From Rebecca billardiae RCC1528 (taxonomy: Eukaryota > Haptophyta), in the NCBI GenBank assembly GCA_965240325.2, contig OZ251225.1, forward strand, positions 2,852,001 through 2,916,000: 64,000 nucleotides of DNA. The letters are read 5' to 3'. Made by a program: the position numbers and the translations under genes. Position 1 is the first letter of the stretch. Each line of letters opens with the position of its first letter. A model generated the notes under the pieces. The model had not been told where the DNA came from and ran no database searches. It saw only the letters and a program-made list of their open reading frames with translations. Shown one piece after another: positions 11,432 to 21,873 of this stretch.

Positions 11432-14400
11432 GGGGGCACTTCCAGGTCGTGGAGTGATCCCCACGTGCGGCCCACCTTGAGCTTGACGCGCAGGAGGCCC
11501 GGCTCCATCCGGACCTTGCCGCCGACGCCCTCCATGCGCTCCTTGATGGCGCGCGCGCATCGCTCGACCGCGTCCTCGGCGACCTCGAAGATGAGCTCGT
11601 CGTGCAGCTGCGCGCGCATGCGGCAGCGCGCGCCGAGGCGCTGCTCGAGGCCATCCGCCTCCACCATCGCCAGCTTCACCAGGTCCGCCACCGACCCCTG
11701 GCACACGGTGTTGAACACTTTGTTCAGGTTCGCGTCCGGCGCGCCGCGCGCGTCCGCGCGCGAGACCGCGCGCGCCGTGCGGAGGCCGATGTACCGCCGA
11801 CGGCCAGCGATGGTCTCGACGTAGCTGTCGCGGCGGCAGCGCCGTCGCAGCGCGTTGATCACCGCCTCCACCGCGGGGAACCGCCGGAAGAACGCGTCCA
11901 CGTCGTGAGAGTTGCCGCCGCCGTACAGCACGGCATAGACGGTGCGCTTGGCGCGCGCGCGCTCGGCGTCCGACACGCCGTGCGCCTCGCACGTCGGCGC
12001 GGGGGGCGGCGCGCTGCCCGCGCCGGCGTGCGCGCCGCGCGCCTCGGCCGGCTCCGCGCGCAGATACACCGCGATCAGCCTGAACGCGTCCACGTCCGTG
12101 CGTGCGAGCAGCGCGCCGAGCCGAGCGTCGGACGCGAGTGCCGGGCCGACGAGATTTGAATCTCGCGCGAGGTGGGCGACGACGCTGAGCTCGGCGTGCG
12201 CGTAGTCGGCGGCGATGAGCACGCACGACGGGCGCGCGTGGAAGCAGTCGCGCAGCTGCAGCACGCTGCTCGTCGCCGGCTCGATCACGATCGCGCTCGG
12301 CGGCGGGTGCGTGCACGCGAGCCGCGCGCGCGCGCCCTGCTCCACCTCCGCTGCGGCCGCTGGCTGCGGTGCGCCGACGGCGGCGGCGTGGCGGTCGGCG
12401 CCAGCCGCCGCGCCTGCCGCGTGGGGCGGCTCGCCCTCGGCGCCCTCTGCGCCCTCGCTCCCGTCGAGGCAGAGGTACAGCTGCACGCAGTGCACGAGGG
12501 CCGCCGCGACGTGCTCCGCGCCGGCCGCGCCGGCGGCCATGCTGCCGCTGCCGCCGCCGCCGCTGCCACCGGCTGGATCGCTATCCGGCTCGCTGCACGC
12601 GCCGGCGGCGGCGGGGCCGTCCGCTGCGCGGGCAGCGGCGCGCCGCGAGACGAGCACGGTGCCGCTCTCCAGCAGCGAGCGCCGGTTCGCCTCGTCCATC
12701 TCGAGACTGCCCAGCCACGCGCCGGGCGGCAGTCCGCACGCCGCCGCGCCCGTGTCGACGGCCGCGCCCAGGGTACCTGCGGCTGCGCCGACCGCGTCCG
12801 CGGCGCCGAGCCCTTCGGCTGAGCCGTCGTCCGCTCGCACGAGCACGTCGTGCTTCGAGCCCAGCGCGAGCACGGGCGCGCCCCGGCCCATGTGCCCCAC
12901 CACCTCCTGCAGCGAGTAGCGCGACGCCGCTCGGCAGGCGCCCCGTAGCGTGCACGGCTTGGGCATGCCCTGGAGGTTGAGCTGCGAGTAATAGGCGCGG
13001 CCTGTCTCAGACGGCCTGTGGCGCAGCAGCGGGTACGCCACGGCGAGGGGCGGCGGCGCGGCGGCGGCGGGGTGCGAGGGGCCCGGGGCGGGGGTCTCGT
13101 GCGCGCACGGCGGCTCGAGCCGCCACTCCCGCTGCCGGACCAGTCCGTGCAGCGCCGCCTGCACGTACTCCAGCCGCCGGTGCTCGATCACTATGGCCGC
13201 GAGCACGTGGCCGCGCGCCGCGAGCGAGCGGAGCCGCTCCTTGCCCGCCTCGCCGATCACCGGCTGGTCGAAGCAGCGCTGCACGCTCTCCGCCGAGCTC
13301 AGCTTGAGCGCGCGGCCCGCCTGGCGCTGCGCCTCGGCGTGCAGCGCCTCCTGCCGCCGCTCGACCAGCGGGAGCAGCCGGTAGCATGGCTGGCACGCGA
13401 AACGCGGCGAGGCGCGGCGCGGGCGCCGCGCGCGCGCGGGCGGGCGCGCGCGATGAGGCGGGCTGCGCGGTGGCTGCGCGTGCGCGGCGCGGGGTCGCCC
13501 CCTCTCGCGCGCACGGGGAGCTGCAGGCGCGTCCGGCGCGGGCGCGCGCGCACCGACGCGTCGAAGCAGAAGCCCTCCGCCTCCATCCGGGCGTACACCG
13601 CGGCGAGCGGCGCCTCAATGCTGTGAAGGGCAAATGGCAGCGGCTGCGAGGGCGGCGCGCCGCCGCTGCCGCCGAGGCTGCCGAGGCTGAGAGACGACCG
13701 GGGCGGCTCGGCCGCGCCGGGGGCGGCGGCGTTGTACATGTCGACGAGCTTCTCGCGCAGCGCCGCCGACACCAGCTCGCACAGCACCGCCTGCAGGCCC
13801 GCGCGCTCAGCCACACTCACCGCGCCGTCCGCGCGCACGGCGCGAGAGGCCTCCGGGGAGTACTTGTCGGCGAGCGCCCGGAGCGTGCGCGCGTCCGACG
13901 TGTCACCGAGCATCCACGCGCCGACGCGCGGGTCGAAGAGGCGGCGCGCGGCGGCGGAGTCCGCGGCAGGGAGCAGCGAGACCGCGTGCACCGTGCGCCC
14001 CACCCCGTCCAGGTGGCGGAGCTGTGTCTTCAGGTCGAACGCCCGCACGCCGCCCGGCGCGCCGCCGCGCAGTGCGCACGCGAGCAGCTGCCACGCAGCG
14101 CGCACGGCCGCGGCCGCGCCGTCGGCGCGCGCGGCCGGGGACGTCGGCGGCGCCGAGTCCGCCGACGCGCCGCCGTCGCCACCGTCGAGCGGCAGGTAGT
14201 ACGCGCCGCCGCCCTCCCACGCGATCGCCACGCCGCGCACCGCGCGGCGGCGGTCGCACACGGCACTGACGCGCGGCGGCTGCCGCACGGCGCGCGCGTC
14301 GACGCACAGCGACCAACTCTCGCGTGCGCGCAGCAGCTGGCCGAACGCGTCGAGCGGGAGCGTGCGCTCCGGCTGGTGCGCGCCCGCGGCGGGCGGCACG

Positions 14401-15347
14401 CCGGGCAGCACGACGTACGTCAGCGCGTGTGCGCCGGGCCCGGCGGCCGGCCCCTCCGACGCCGGGGGCGCCGAGCCGGGCTCCGCACCCGGCCCACCTG
14501 CCGGCGCTGTCAGATGCTGCCGGCATCTTTTGGTCGCGGGCGGCGCGGCGGCAACGCTCACGCATGGGTCGTCGACCCACTGGCCGCACGCCGGGTGCTC
14601 CTCGGCTTGCGCGAGAGGGATCAGCTTGCGCTTCGGCGCCGCCAGCTTGCGCTTGAGCGCGGCGTCATGCTCGCGGGGTGGCGTCGGCGGCGCCCGCGCC
14701 GCGCCCGCCGCGCCGCCGCCACCGCCGCCCTCCACGTCCTCCGCGCCCTCCCGAAGGACGGCGGCTGCGCCGTGCACGAGCTGGCTGGTGAGCAGAAAGG
14801 CAGCCTTGAGCGAGTACGCGCGCATGGTGCGCACGTGCGTGCGCGCGCCCACCGTGCCCAGCGAGCGCGTGCTCGCCCGCTTGAGCGCGCGCGCCACGCC
14901 CGCCTCGTCGCGCGCGACCGCCTCCACGGTCCGCAGGCCGGCGCGGTGCAGCAGCTGCGCCTGCAGGCGGGTGATCGCCGGGATCCTGAGCAGGTCGGCG
15001 AGCTCGGCGTCGGAGGTGCCGAGCGAGCCGAGCCGGCGCTGCACCGCGCACGCGGCGTGGTGCAGCAGCGGCTCTGCCAGCCGCTCAAGCACGGCGCACA
15101 CGCGCTGCACGTGCAGCAGCGCCGCGTCCCGAAGCGCGAGCGCGAGCGAGGCCGGCAGCTGCGAGTGTGCCACCCAGCTCGCTCGCAGGATCGGGTCATC
15201 GTCCAGAAGCGCCGCCGCCGCGCGCCCGCCCTCGACCATCCAGTTGAGCGCGAGTGCCTCGAACAGGCACGCGGCCTGCCGCATCCCCGCCGTGCGCAGC
15301 GCGTCGCGGTTGCCCTCGCGCACCGCGGGCGGCGCGCCGCTAGCCGA

Positions 15348-15385
<38 letters not shown>

Positions 15386-18305
15386 GCGGCCAGTTGTGCT
15401 GAGCAATGGCTTCCAGCCTCGACGGGTCGACGCCGAGTGCGGTGCAGAGGGCCTCGAGCTGCGCGTGGCGGCCGAGGACGCGGCCTGCGAGCCATGCGCA
15501 GTTCGGCTCGAGCTTGCACGGCGCGCCGAACGCGTACAGCGCGGGCACCAGCGTCGCGAGCGGCAGCCCTTGCCGCGCGGTCGCGCCGCCGATGTGCTCG
15601 AGCACGGCCTGGGCTTCGCTCAGCTCGCCGCCGAAAGTGGCGTACGCGTTGCCAAGCGCGGTCACGTGCAGCGTGGGCGGCGCGTCGGCGTCGGCGGCGG
15701 GGTGCCTGCGCAGGAGCTCTCGGTGCACGAGCTGCTCCACCGCCTCCGCCGTCCGCGACCCCATCTCCGACGCGCTGTGCCGCTTCGCCATGAGCACGCC
15801 GCAGAGCGTGTCCGCGCAGACGAAGGTCAGCGCGTCGTCGACGGAGCGCGGTCGGCCGCAGAAGGCGAACGCGTCGAGGATGGCGCGCTGCAGCGGGCGC
15901 GAGAGGCTGCGCTCGACGAGCGCCGACGTGAGCTCGTCCGCCTCCTGCGCGTGCAGCCGCTGCGCGAGATTCAGCTCCGCCTCGTCGCGCAGGAGCAGGA
16001 AAGCGCACGGCTGCGCGCGCGAGCCGGCAGCGCCAGCCGCGCCCGCAGCGCGCGCGCCCGCTTGTTCGCCCGAGCCGTCTGTGCCGCCGGTGCTGCTGCT
16101 GCCGCGCGCGCGGCCGTCGTCCTGCGCTGCGGCGGGCGGCGGCGGCGGCGGCGGCCCGCGCCCGGCGCGGCCGAGCATCTGCCGGTAGCTCGTCGCGCCG
16201 AGCTTGCCCCCGCCCAGCTTGAGCTCGTCGAAGATGACTCGCTCCACGGGCAGGTTCACGCCCGTCGCGAGCGTTGACGTCGCCGTGAGCACGTCCACAT
16301 GTCCGGCTTCGAAGAGCTGCTCGACGAGCTCGCGCTCGGCGGCGTCGAGCTCGGCGTGGTGGAAGCTGACGCCGTTCATCAGCTCGCGCTCGACCACCTC
16401 GTCCGTCAGCGTGGGCAGCGAGCTCGCGCGGTGCGCCGCCTTCACGGCCGAGACGAGGCAACGCACCGCGTGCGCGCGCTCAGTGTGTCTCAGCGCGCGC
16501 GCGTCGTCCTCGCAGAGCGTGGCCGCGAGCGCGCGCGAGAGCTCGTTGCACCGCGCCTTCGTCGCGCAGAAGATGATCACCTGCCCAGGCGCGGCGCGGC
16601 TCGTGCACTCGAGGCACAGGCTCGCGATCAGCGCGAGCCGCGGGTCATCCCGCAGCCGCGGCTCAGTGCGGCCAATCGCGGCGCGCACTCCGTCTGGCAG
16701 CGCGCGCGGCGCGTAGGGCTGCAGCCGACGCTCGGCGGGCACGCCGTCGGCGGCGTCGGCGGCAGGGAGCTTCTGCCGCAGCGTGCTCGCGAGCTTGGCC
16801 GCGCCGACGGCGAACGCCGCGACGGGCTGCGGCCGGAAGCCGCTGCGGTACACGAGGGCGCCGCCGAGCCACTCCGCGACCAGCGCGTGATTGGGCACGG
16901 TCGCGGACATGGCCATCAGCTGGACGACCGCGTCGGGCGGCGCGCCGCTCTGCAGCGCGAGCCGGCGCAGCTGGAGCACCTTGGCGATGAGCAGCTCGAG
17001 GGTGGCCCCGCGCTGCGCGTCGCGTACGACGTGCAGCTCGTCGACGAGCACCATCCTCAGCGCGGGCAGCCGGCCCTCGTCGCGCAGCGAGCGCAGCACC
17101 GGCACAGCGCGCTCGATCGTGCACACGGCGATCGAGACGCGCGGCCGCAGCGGCAGCTGGCCCTCGGACGAGTAGAAGCCCTCGACCACGTGCGCGCTGC
17201 CGCTGGTGAGTCTGCGCAGCCGGTGCACATACTCGCGCGCGTTCGCGACGAACGGGAGCACGATCACGCACACGCGCTCGGCGTGGCCGTCGCCGCGTGG
17301 CGTGGGCTGCCACGGCTGTGCGTGCAGCGGCGGCTGCTGCTGCTGCGGCGGCTGCGGCGGCGGCTGCTGCTGCTGCGGTTGCTGGTGCGGTTGCTGCTGC
17401 TGGTGCGGTTGCTGCTGCTGGTGCGGTTGCTGCTGCTGCTGCTGCGGCGGCTGCGGCTGCTGCTGCTGCTGCGGCGTCTGCTGCTGCTGCGGTTGGTGCT
17501 GCTGCTGCTGCGTCTGCGTCTGCTGCTGCTGCTGCGTCTGCTGCTGCTGCTGCGTCTGCTGCTGCTGCTGCGTCTGCTGCTGCTGCTGCGTCTGCTGCTG
17601 CGCCGGGGACGGTTGCTGCGGCCCGTGTGACGATGGAGCGCCCGGCTGCGACGGCGCCGCCACCGGCGCTGGAGGAGACGCGAGGCGGCGGAACATGAGG
17701 ATCTCAGCCACTAGCGTCTTCCCGCCGCTCGTGCTCACGAGCAGCAGAACGTTCCTGCCGGGCGCGCCAGCGATGAGCGCACTCGCCTCTGCCTGCCACG
17801 GGTACAGCTGCGAGATGCCGCCTTCGGCGTACCGGCGCACGAGGGCGGCGTCGGGGAGGAACGCGCCCAGATGAAGCTCGCGTGCCGTCCGCCCGTCGCT
17901 CGGGGCCTCAGCGCTCGCATGCTGCGCGCTCGCCGACTGCCGCGGCGAGGCGGCGGTGGAGCCTGGGCGTGGAGCCGCCGATCTCGCTGGGCTCGCGCCC
18001 GGCCCCGTGGGCGGCCGAGCGGGCGAAGGGCCGGGAGCCGATGGAGGCGCGTCAGTGTGTGGCACAGCGGCATGGGCGGTACTGTGCTGCGACCCATGCG
18101 TGGCTGTGCCCAGGCTCGCACCGCAAGCTCCGATCGCAGCTCGCGTGTGCGAGTGCTGCGCTGCAGCCGCGTGCGACCTCGGTTGGTGCGGCAACCTGTT
18201 CTGGCGAACCGGGAGAAGAGTCAGCTTGGGAGGCTCTTGACGCGGCGACGCCGCGGCCTTGCCCAGGCGCCCCTTGTCCGCGCTCGGGGCGCCACGCCGA
18301 TGCAT
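11428..18305 (-). CDS. POLQ: DNA polymerase theta (helicase-polymerase fusion)
   Basis: Carries out microhomology-mediated double-strand break repair in the nucleus. The N-terminal part is an SF2 helicase: Walker A STSGGKTLVAE near residue 187, DELH near 420 and QMLGRAGRG near 706, then a Sec63-like/HhH region. The C-terminal part is a family A polymerase: motif A IAADYAHAELSVVAHLARD (near base 12170), motif B RAKRTVYAVLYGGG (near 11930) and motif C QLHDELIFEV (near 11590). Exons are 18305-13554 and 13389-11428; the intron 13390-13553 has a GTGCGC donor and CAG acceptor, and joining them restores FDAS-PCYRLLPLVERR. Predicted length is 2237 residues, near the size of animal Pol theta, but without the very long central region; instead low-complexity inserts occur in both enzymatic halves. 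The most striking is a polyglutamine block between helicase motif I and motif Ia. All catalytic residues I checked are present, so I expect an active enzyme. Confidence 0.93.
17330..17611 (-). repeat. Polyglutamine-coding CAG/CAA-type microsatellite in POLQ
   Basis: On the coding strand this run is mostly CAG codons with interspersed ACG, CCG and CAC, giving blocks of QQQQQT and QQQPHQQQQP over roughly 95 residues. It sits within the helicase lobe just after the Walker A strand, a place where a disordered loop can be tolerated. Confidence 0.9.
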
Positions 18306-18597
18306 GTCCTGCCTGCTGCTACCCCCGCCACCCTCAACGCCAACGTCCTGTCCGCCTTGCTGGCTGACGCGGGCGGATGCCGAGTTGCCGACGAGATCAA
18401 ACGCGATTTTATTTGATTTTGGGAGATTCTTGCATTTCCGTGTGTGTGATTTTCGAGCAGATGATTTCCCCCGTCCGTGCGCCGGTTCTGCGACGGGGCC
18501 GGCTGCAGCGCCCGGCTACGCGCCTATTCAGACAGTCTGGCCGCGACTCTGATACAGGTGTCAGCTAGCTGACGATGACTACGTGTCCCCCCTCTAA

Positions 18598-21422
18598 TCA
18601 CGTCACGTCAGTCGACGATCGTTCGGGAGGGATTCCGCGGTCGTCAAGCTTGCTCTGCAGAGTTTGCTTGAGCAGCCGGCCCTCCTCGGTCTGCAGCACA
18701 GCGTTCTTGCTCGCGTTGAGGTCTTTGAACGCGTCGCGCACATCGCCGGCCTGAGGTAGCCGCATCGCCGAGGTGAGCGCCGTCAGAACCGCATGCCGGG
18801 CTGGGTCGGGCGGCGTGATCGAGGCGAACTCGTCCTCGAGCAGCAGCTTCTCCTTCTTCTCGTTGAAGTGCGCAAGCATCCGGTGTGCCTCCACCTGCAG
18901 GTGGTGCACCTTCACGTCGATGGCGTGAAGGTACGCGAGCGCCGTGCCGGGATGGCAGCCCTGCTCCGCGATCTCCGGGTCAAGCTCGCAGTCGATCTCG
19001 CTCACGACGCGCGTCAAGACGGGCGAGAGTGCGCTGATCGCATCGTGGATCTCCTGCACGGGGTCGAGAGGCTGGATGGAAAATGTCTCGCCAAAGTCGG
19101 TGGCGTCGTACTCTGCCTGCTGCTCCCTCATCTCGTCGAGCTGTGTCGCGGTCTGCTTCAGCCCGCGCACATCACGCTCGAGCTCCATGATGACCTGCTC
19201 GTTGTGGTTGAGCGCGTTCATCAGCGACGCGCTGTGCTCGTTGCGCTTCGAGAAGAACTCGAGGATCTGCTTCACGCTCTCCTGCAGCGCCGCGCGCCGC
19301 GGGGAACGCGAGTGACGGCACGGGAGCGAAGGTGCGGTGAACAACGCTGGTTGGGCCCGAGAAGCGCGTGCACACTGGCTCGCTCTGCACGCACCGGGGA
19401 CAGGTCGTTGCCGGCATCGACATGCGTCAAGATCTGCTTAAAATGCTCCTCGAGGAAGCGATGCGTGTCGCGGAGGTACCCGAAGCGCGACTCGCGCTTG
19501 TTGCTGGCGTCGCGAGTCTCCTGCAGGGGCCAGGGCACCCGCGCAGTTGGTGAGGGAGGTGCGCGCGCGGCTCTCGCGCGGCCGATGGCGCGCCGCACGC
19601 GCGTTCGTGTGCTGCGCAGCCGTGCGCGTAGCGCACCCGCAGGCGTCTGTAGCGCGCGAGGTTCGCATCCTGCGTGTTGCTTTCGAACGTGTCGGCGTTG
19701 TCATGCAGCTTCACGTCGAGCACCTGCGCCTGCTCCAGCACCTCGCGGATCTTGCTGCTGTACCATCGCTTTTCAATCCCGTATTCGTGCCGCAGCCGTT
19801 CCAGGCGCGACGACCACTTGGAGCTCTCGTCGAGCGTCGTGTGGGCGTAAGCGGCGAAGTGCTGCGCAAAGCGTTCGACGCGGCGGTTGGGCGCGTGGGG
19901 AGGAGCGCAGCGCGTGGCCGGAGCGCATGACTTGCGAGAGCTAGCGCGAGCAGCACGGCGCGGGCTGGGTGTGGCCGTGTGGCGCGCGCACCCGAATGTC
20001 AGCCGTCATGGCGTCGCTGCGCGTTTTCGCGACGTGGAGCTGTCGGCTGAGCGTGACGCGCTGCTTTCGGAGGCCGTTGATGATGTCCTTGAGCGACGAG
20101 TTCACAATGTGCGCCTCGCTCACGCGCGTCTCGTACGTCCCCACCTTCTGCGAGAGTTTTTGCAAGGTGATCTCCTCCTCCTGCGCCTTGCGGATCCGAC
20201 GCATCTCATCATCGCCGTGCAAGCCAGCTGCCTTTTCGAGCTCGCCGATCTCCACGCGCAGCACCTGCTCGCGCTCCTCCTGCATCTGCCGCTCGAGCTC
20301 CAAATTGTTCATCGCGTTCTTGTAGTAGTACAAGCGCCGCTCCTGCGCCTTGGCCGTCTGCTTCATGTGCTCGACCTCGTGCGCGGTCACGTTGCCGCCC
20401 TCGGAGGGCGCCGACGATGCGCGCGAGTTGCCAATGTCGGGCAGCGTGATGCCGGCGCGGCTGCGCATCTGGCTGCCCGACGTGCGCCGCGTCTGCTGCT
20501 GCTGCTTCTGGATGCGATTTACGCTCAGATGCGCCTGCACCTGGTCGATCAGCCCGAGCTTCCAGTCGGGGATGTCCTCTTTGGGGTGCACCGTCTTGAG
20601 CAGCTCGCGGAAGAACTCGCGCTTGGACGCCTCCTCGTTCAGCCCCCTCCTCGTGCCCTCGCCGATGCGCCTGCGCTCGGATGAGTCGCGCTCGCGATCA
20701 GCCGAGCGCTCCGCGCCGAGTCGCCGGGCGGGCTGCGTCTCCTGGGCTGCGCTGCCAGCTGGCTCACTCGGCACCACAGAAGCGTGCATCGTCACGACAG
20801 ACGATGCCCACGGCTGCGCCGCACGCGCCGCCGACTGCTCGGGCTGCGCCGGCTGCGGCGTGCGATGCGCGTCGGGCGACTTGGCCGCTCGCTCGTTGGT
20901 CTCCCGCCGCTCGCTGAGCGTGGGGCGCACGTTCATGTGCGCGAGCTGATCGTGTGCGCTGACGAGCTCTGTCCTCCGCCGGATCGGCCCGACCGGCCCG
21001 ACGGTCGCCACTAAGCTGTCTGCCTGCGCGACAACGTCCTCGAGCACATCGTCGTCCGCCAGCAGCCCGACCCCCATCTCTGTGCGGATCTGCAGCTCCA
21101 GCACCTGCCGCCCGTTGTACCGGTGAGCAATGCGCGCTTGCAGCTCGGCCGCGAGCTCGCGCACGCTCTTGCGGCTGTCGAAGGGCACGACGAAGAAGTC
21201 GCTCTCGACTTGGATGACGAAGCGCGTGCGACGCACCAGATCAACCTCCTCCTGCACCGGGGCTGCCGCCGTGGCAGCCGCCGCGGCGGCGGCAGCGGCT
21301 GCCCGCCGCGACCTCAACCGCGGCATGGGTCGATGTTGTGGAGCGCCCCCTGCTCGCCGCCCGCCGCCTGCAGAAGCCAGCAGAAACGTTCGACCTTGTC
21401 CCTTTGATCGTGGTCCGGTCAT
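18598..21422 (-). CDS. Coiled-coil protein with N-terminal ubiquitin-like fold, possible outer dynein arm docking relative
   Basis: Four exons fit one frame: 21422-19992, 19861-19637, 19520-19395 and 19281-18598, giving about 821 residues. All three introns are GT-AG with GTGCGC or GTGCGT donors. The N-terminus has an alanine run, then a compact alpha/beta segment (FVIQVESDFFVVPFDSRKSV... LLADDDVLEDVVAQ) resembling a ubiquitin-like or PB1-like fold. From about residue 260 it is charged coiled coil, with basic stretches such as RKQRVTLSRQLHVAKTRSD. The last exon contains ESVKQILEFFSKRNEHSASL followed by a heptad region, a layout that recalls the docking-complex proteins CCDC63/CCDC114/ODA1. 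The flagellar assignment is inference from this resemblance and from the dynein gene in the same window. An unrelated structural coiled-coil protein is the alternative. Confidence 0.72.
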
Positions 21423-21873
21423 TGTCCTTGCTGTTGAGCAGAGTCCGGATGATGGCGCCCTTGCCCCTGCTGCCTCACTGCCTACAGTTTACTATGTTTT
21501 AACGTGCACACTTGGTTAAGGCGTGATTGACGCCATCCAACACTGCACAAAGACACCGCCACAAAACAGACCACACAGTACCGAACGAGTGCTCTGCTCT
21601 TGTGATCAGACGATGATTCTACTGTCGTCTTAATTAATCTAATTGATCGATCTGCTGTCTCCGTTATTCTAGATTCTAGCCAGTCTTACTGAACGAATAC
21701 TGTCTGAATACTGTCATACACGACCTACAGGGCTTAGCTACGTACGACATCTCGGAGAGACTGAGACAGACTGTCTTCTGCCAGACTGATGAGTCGTCGT
21801 CTGTGTCATCCTCGGCGACAGACTCACCGGCAGAACTTGGCTGCCGCCAAGAGCCACTGCCAGCCAAACTTGG
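21423..21873. other. AT-richer intergenic region, probable promoter of the coiled-coil gene
   Basis: Upstream of the coiled-coil gene and downstream of the WD-like gene, both on the minus strand. It is much less GC-rich than the coding DNA, with TTAATTAATCTAATTGATCG near 21633. No open frame with coding character is seen. Confidence 0.5.

Noticed and set aside
13386-16277. A 963-codon plus-strand frame over POLQ
   Set aside because: Antisense shadow of the helicase domain, which has all its motifs on the minus strand.
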